From Candidatus Altarchaeota archaeon (lineage in GTDB: Archaea > Altiarchaeota > Altiarchaeia > IMC4 > SCGC-AAA252-I15), in the NCBI GenBank assembly GCA_026394745.1, contig JAPKXP010000122.1, forward strand, positions 1 to 8,036: DNA of 8,036 bases, written 5' to 3'. How positions within the stretch are numbered: the first letter of the stretch is position 1; each line of letters opens with the position of its first letter. Below are positions 5,324 through 8,036 of this stretch, piece by piece. Below the pieces are notes generated by a model. It was not told where the DNA came from. It saw only the letters and a program-made list of their open reading frames with translations, and made no database searches. The translations under genes and the position numbers were made by a program.

Positions 5324-5878
5324 ATGAAAGAGATGCCTGAGGATTTAGCGGTCGGCGACGTTATGACCCGTGGCGTAATCTGCATCGACGCTAACGACAC
5401 CGTCCAGAAAGCTGCTGAAATCATGAGGAAGAACAGCATCTCCTCCGTCATAGTCACCAAAAAAGGGGACGGCGTCGGCATAGTTACAGAACGCGACATC
5501 ATCTCGAAGATTGTTGCGGAAAGCAAGGACCCTAAGAGAGTGAAGATTTCTGACGTTATGACCAGCCCGCTCATAACTATAAACCCCGAATCCACCATAG
5601 ATGATGCAGCCGCAATAATGCGCGACAGGGACATAAGGCGTCTTGTCGTTACCCGAAAGGGTAAAATCATCGGAGTCATCTCGGAGTTCGACATAGTCAA
5701 GGTCGAGCCCACGCTACACACTCTGATACAGGAGAAAAGCAAGTGGGAGATTTCTTCCGCCTATGCTGCGTCAGAGGGTGCGGTCACCGGCATCTGCGAG
5801 GTCTGCGGCGAGTACTCCGAGACTCTAAGGAGCGTTGAAGGCAGGATGACCTGCGAAGAATGCATTCCCTCAAGTTAA
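5324..5878 (+). CDS. Two-CBS (Bateman module) protein with C-terminal zinc ribbon
   Basis: The 184-residue protein contains two CBS domains: about residues 10-65 (VGDVMTRGVICIDAND...VGIVTERDIISKIV) and 75-128 (ISDVMTSPLITINPE...IIGVISEFDIVKV). A short linker and a zinc-ribbon-like tail follow, with C158, C161, C177 and C180 (CxxC-x15-CxxC). CBS pairs form a Bateman module that usually binds AMP, ATP, S-adenosylmethionine or NAD-type ligands. With no enzymatic domain attached, this is probably a stand-alone sensor, and the ribbon could contact a protein or nucleic acid. It is cytoplasmic, without signal or membrane segments. The start is fixed by a near-perfect SD. It ends one base before the next CBS gene, so the two are surely co-transcribed. 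The ligand and target cannot be read from sequence. Confidence 0.92.
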   Translation: MKEMPEDLAVGDVMTRGVICIDANDTVQKAAEIMRKNSISSVIVTKKGDGVGIVTERDIISKIVAESKDPKRVKISDVMTSPLITINPESTIDDAAAIMRDRDIRRLVVTRKGKIIGVISEFDIVKVEPTLHTLIQEKSKWEISSAYAASEGAVTGICEVCGEYSETLRSVEGRMTCEECIPSS

Positions 5879-5879
5879 A

Positions 5880-6644
5880 ATGGTCTCAGTAAAAGAATTC
5901 ATGACGCGGAATCCAGTCACCGTCAGGCCAGACGACATGGTTACTCACGCAAGGTCTGTGATACGCAAGCACGGCTTTAGGGCTCTCCCCGTCGTCGAAG
6001 GCCAGAGGCTCGTCGGCATAATCTCAAGAGGCGACATCATGCTCGTCACGTCCACCAAGACCAACCTGATGGTCGGCGGCATAATGAACCCGAATGTTTA
6101 TACTGTGACTACGGATGCATCCATCTCCGACTCGGCGAAACTCATAATAAAATCCGGCGTCAGGCAGCTTCCCGTCGTCGAAGGCCAGAGGCTCGTCGGC
6201 ATAATCTCGTCCGTCGACATACTAAAGGCGCTTGTCGGCAACTATGAGCCAAAGAAGAACAAGGTTTCCGACGTGATGACCGAGTCGGTATTATCATGCA
6301 GCCCCAGCGACGACCTCTCAGGCATATGGAACAGGATGCTAGTCCGCGGCTTCGCCGGCATGCCCGTGGTCGAGAAGGGTGTTGTCCATGGCATGGTGAC
6401 GAGGATGGACGTCCTACGGCACATCTCCGCTCAATTATCCCGAGAATCCGGAAAGCCGCGAGCCATCAAGGTAAGGAAAGTAATGACAGTACCAGCCATA
6501 ACAGTCAAGCCGGTCGACAAGATAGGCAAGGCAGCCGGACTACTCCTAGACAAAAAAATCATCCGCCTCCCGGTCGTCGACGACAAAAACAGGCTCCTTG
6601 GAATACTGGATATAACAGACGTCATAAAGGCCTACCTGGCTTGA
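5880..6644 (+). CDS. Four-CBS-domain protein
   Basis: The 254-residue protein consists almost entirely of four CBS domains, each opening with a V..(F/I/V)M motif: about 3-56 (VKEFMTRNPVTV), 64-117 (VGGIMNPNVYTV), 129-185 (VSDVMTESVLSC) and 198-253 (VRKVMTVPAITV). That makes two tandem Bateman modules, the usual arrangement for binding adenosyl ligands in clefts between paired CBS domains. No catalytic, transporter or DNA-binding domain is attached. Domains 1 and 2 share an identical 14-residue stretch (LPVVEGQRLVGIIS at 36-49 and 97-110), identical even in most codons. The ATG follows the previous stop after one base (TAAAATG) with no clear SD, so translation probably depends on re-initiation after the upstream CBS gene. 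A regulatory partner of that protein is a reasonable inference; the ligand and target are unknown. Confidence 0.93.
   Translation: MVSVKEFMTRNPVTVRPDDMVTHARSVIRKHGFRALPVVEGQRLVGIISRGDIMLVTSTKTNLMVGGIMNPNVYTVTTDASISDSAKLIIKSGVRQLPVVEGQRLVGIISSVDILKALVGNYEPKKNKVSDVMTESVLSCSPSDDLSGIWNRMLVRGFAGMPVVEKGVVHGMVTRMDVLRHISAQLSRESGKPRAIKVRKVMTVPAITVKPVDKIGKAAGLLLDKKIIRLPVVDDKNRLLGILDITDVIKAYLA
5988..6025 (+). repeat. Direct repeat copy 1 (38 bp) inside CBS domain 1
   Basis: This 38-base stretch recurs exactly at 6171-6208, 183 bases (61 codons) later in the same frame. It encodes most of LPVVEGQRLVGIIS. Identity at third codon positions shows it is a recent copy or conversion, not just protein-level conservation. 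Confidence 0.9.
6171..6208 (+). repeat. Direct repeat copy 2 (38 bp) inside CBS domain 2
   Basis: Exact second copy of 5988-6025, in the same reading frame. Outside these 38 bases the two CBS domains differ clearly in both DNA and protein. Confidence 0.9.
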
Positions 6645-6650
6645 ATCGCC

Positions 6651-6658
6651 TTTAAATC
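6651..6658 (+). promoter_or_regulatory. Putative TATA box of serS
   Basis: TTTAAATC lies in the 41-base gap between the four-CBS gene and serS. It would place transcription start near 6680, about six bases before the ATG at 6686. No usable SD is present (AGG directly touches the ATG), which agrees with a nearly leaderless mRNA. A second AT-rich stretch at 6669-6677 is too close to the start to serve as a TATA box. Confidence 0.5.
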
Positions 6659-6685
6659 CTCCCCTCCTATATTTTATCTGCTAGG

Positions 6686-7966
6686 ATGATTGACATAAAC
6701 ATCGTCAGAACTAATCCCGGACTGGTTAGGGCGAGCCTTGAGAAGCGCGGGGACCCTGCGAAGACTCGGATGCTTGAGGACCTTATCGCAAAGGATAGGG
6801 AGTGGCGTTCCCTAGGCCAGGAAGTTGACTCGCTGAAGAACAGCCGGAATCAGCTCACTAAAAAGATTCAGGAGCTTAAGACTAAGGGCGAGAACGCATC
6901 GTCGGTCATCGAGGAGGCCAAGAGTCTTCCAGCCAGAATCAAAGAAGGCGATGAAAAAATTGAGAAGCTCAGACTTGAGGTTGACGAGCTTTTGATGCGG
7001 ATACCAAACGTCCTTCACGATAGCGTTCCGTTCGGCAGGGACGAGTCAGACAATGTCGTAATCAAGGAGTGGGGTAAGCCAGGAAAGCCGGGCTTTGAGG
7101 TGAAGCACCACGGCCAGCTTGCAGTCGACTTGGGGATTGCGGACTTCGAGAGGGCTGTTAAGATTTCAGGCAACGGATTCTTCTTCTTGAAGGGCGAGCT
7201 TGCTATGCTCGACTTGGCGCTCCAGCGTCTTGCGATAGACATTCTCTCTAAGAAGGGCTACGTCTTGGTGCAGCCGCCGTTCATCATGAACCGGAAGCCT
7301 TACGAGGGCGTGACCGACCTTTCGAGCTTCGAGACCGTGATGTACAAGGTCGAGGGCCAGGACTCGTACCTCATCGCGACTTCCGAGCATCCTATGGCTG
7401 CGATGCACATGAACGAGTTGTTCAGCGAGGACGAGCTGCCGATAAAGTATGCTGGCGTGTCGCAGTGCTTCAGGCGGGAGATTGGAAAGCACGGCCTGGA
7501 CGAGCGCGGCTTCTTTAGGGTGCACCAGTTCAACAAGGTCGAGCAGTTCGTGTTCTGCAGGCCCGAGGACAGCTGGAAGTTCTTCGAGGAATTGGCGAGG
7601 AACTGCCAGGAGCTTCTTGAGGTGTTGGAGATACCCTACAACGTCACCAACATCTGCACCGGCGACATAGGCGACATAGCAGCCAAGAAGTACGACACCA
7701 ACGGCTGGAGTGTGCGCGAGCAGAAGTACATCGAACTAATGTCCTGCAGCAACTGCACCGACTACCAGGCTAACCGCCTTGGAATCAGGTTGAAGAGGCG
7801 GGACGGCGCCAAAACTTCCGTGCACACTCTCAACAACACGATGGTCGCAACCACTCGCATGCTCAGGATAATCCTCGAAAACTACCAGACTCCTGAAGGA
7901 ACGCTGAAGGTGCCTAAGGCGCTCCAGCCTTACATGAACGGCGTCAAGGAGATTTCCAGACGATGA
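6686..7966 (+). CDS. serS: Seryl-tRNA synthetase, common (non-methanogenic) type
   Basis: This 426-residue class II synthetase attaches serine to tRNA-Ser (and tRNA-Sec where present) in the cytoplasm. Residues about 28-106 form the long antiparallel coiled-coil arm that grips the tRNA-Ser variable arm. The catalytic domain follows, with motif 1 around 180-200 (ending VQPPFI), the serine-binding TSE at 232-234 (LIATSEHP), motif 2 at 262-287 (FRREIGKHGLDERGFFRVHQFNKVEQ) and motif 3 at about 383-401 (NNTMVATTRMLRIILENYQ). The TSE and N-T-M-x-ATTR forms resemble archaeal and eukaryotic SerRS more than the bacterial TAE and NGSGLAVGR. It is not the aberrant zinc-dependent SerRS of methanogens, which lacks this coiled-coil arm arrangement. 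Length is normal for the family. A TATA box precedes the start, and the stop overlaps the next gene as ATGA. Confidence 0.98.
   Translation: MIDINIVRTNPGLVRASLEKRGDPAKTRMLEDLIAKDREWRSLGQEVDSLKNSRNQLTKKIQELKTKGENASSVIEEAKSLPARIKEGDEKIEKLRLEVDELLMRIPNVLHDSVPFGRDESDNVVIKEWGKPGKPGFEVKHHGQLAVDLGIADFERAVKISGNGFFFLKGELAMLDLALQRLAIDILSKKGYVLVQPPFIMNRKPYEGVTDLSSFETVMYKVEGQDSYLIATSEHPMAAMHMNELFSEDELPIKYAGVSQCFRREIGKHGLDERGFFRVHQFNKVEQFVFCRPEDSWKFFEELARNCQELLEVLEIPYNVTNICTGDIGDIAAKKYDTNGWSVREQKYIELMSCSNCTDYQANRLGIRLKRRDGAKTSVHTLNNTMVATTRMLRIILENYQTPEGTLKVPKALQPYMNGVKEISRR
7948..7953 (+). promoter_or_regulatory. Shine-Dalgarno of the gene at the right edge
   Basis: GGAGAT (within AAGGAGAT from 7946) lies inside the serS 3' end and stops nine bases before the ATG at 7963, supporting that start and an operon with serS. 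Confidence 0.55.
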
Positions 7967-8036
7967 ACAGTAAGAGGATTGTTTCCTTTCTAAAGAACCT
8001 AGTCTGGCTAGACAGTTCCTGCGGAAGCCTTGAGAT
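7963..8036 (+). CDS. Start of an unidentified gene downstream of serS (partial)
   Basis: An ATG overlaps the serS stop by four bases (ATGA) and opens a frame that stays clear to the window edge, giving 24 residues: a short basic start (MNSKR) and then IVSFLKNLVWLDSSCGSLE. This is too little to identify a family. The overlap and the SD at 7948 suggest translational coupling with serS. The fragment is mildly hydrophobic, but no membrane helix can be claimed. Confidence 0.6.
   Translation, partial: MNSKRIVSFLKNLVWLDSSCGSLE

Noticed and set aside
5320..5742. Minus-strand 140-codon hydrophobic-looking frame
   Set aside because: It is the antisense of the CBS domains; its Met/Ser/Ile-rich composition is the complement of the VMT and DIV codons, and there is no SD or promoter.
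5988..6208. Repeat pair as a CRISPR or mobile-element end
   Set aside because: There are only two copies, both in frame inside CBS domains at one domain length; this is an intragenic protein repeat.
6296..6655. Plus-strand 119-codon frame inside the four-CBS gene
   Set aside because: It is an Arg/His/Gln-rich shifted frame within an intact CBS gene; it runs past that gene's stop only by chance.
7166..7536. Minus-strand frames opposite serS
   Set aside because: They overlap the fully conserved catalytic core of seryl-tRNA synthetase, and no independent signals are present.

Overview
The window looks like a stretch of an archaeal chromosome. The main evidence is an archaeosine-type tRNA-guanine transglycosylase with a C-terminal extension and PUA region (3531-5255), class II HMG-CoA reductase (489-1757) for the mevalonate route to isoprenoid lipids, and a seryl-tRNA synthetase whose core motifs are of the archaeal/eukaryotic kind (6686-7966). 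TATA-like TTTAAATA boxes also sit about 26 bases before start codons that lack a Shine-Dalgarno (SD) sequence. Other genes have strong SDs (AGGAGGTGG, AGGTGAT), so leaderless and SD-led starts appear to be mixed. The sequence does not let me name the lineage: a euryarchaeal or DPANN-type genome would both fit. No rRNA, tRNA, CRISPR array, insertion sequence or phage gene was seen.

Layout, left to right. (1) The 3' end of a CDF-family metal efflux transporter (2-334) is followed by a 44-codon single-helix membrane ORF with an excellent SD (375-509). Its tail overlaps, on the opposite strand, the end of (2) HMG-CoA reductase (489-1757, minus). (3) A 144-base gap separates this from an unrecognised 120-residue minus-strand protein with a Lys-rich head, an eight-Cys middle and an acidic Tyr-rich tail (1902-2264). 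(4) An 82-base divergent promoter region (2265-2346) leads to a plus-strand pair: a membrane-anchored CxxCxxCC-family protein (2347-2772) and a compact PurM/selenophosphate-synthetase-like protein (2760-3530) that overlaps it by 13 bases. (5) tgtA on the minus strand (3531-5255) abuts that pair tail to tail with no intervening base. (6) A 68-base divergent promoter region (5256-5323) leads to two CBS-domain genes: a two-CBS plus zinc-ribbon protein (5324-5878) and, one base later, a four-CBS protein (5880-6644). (7) serS (6686-7966) has its own TATA box and overlaps by 4 bases the start of another gene that runs off the window (7963 onward).

Most of this is housekeeping: metal homeostasis, isoprenoid precursor synthesis, tRNA modification and charging, and adenine-nucleotide-type sensing by CBS modules. 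Three parts are less ordinary. They are the tripartite Lys-rich/Cys-cluster/acidic protein, the translationally overlapping pair of a membrane CxxCxxCC protein and a PurM-like enzyme, and the small membrane ORF overlapping the end of the HMG-CoA reductase gene. I found no convincing multi-gene defence or mobile system.
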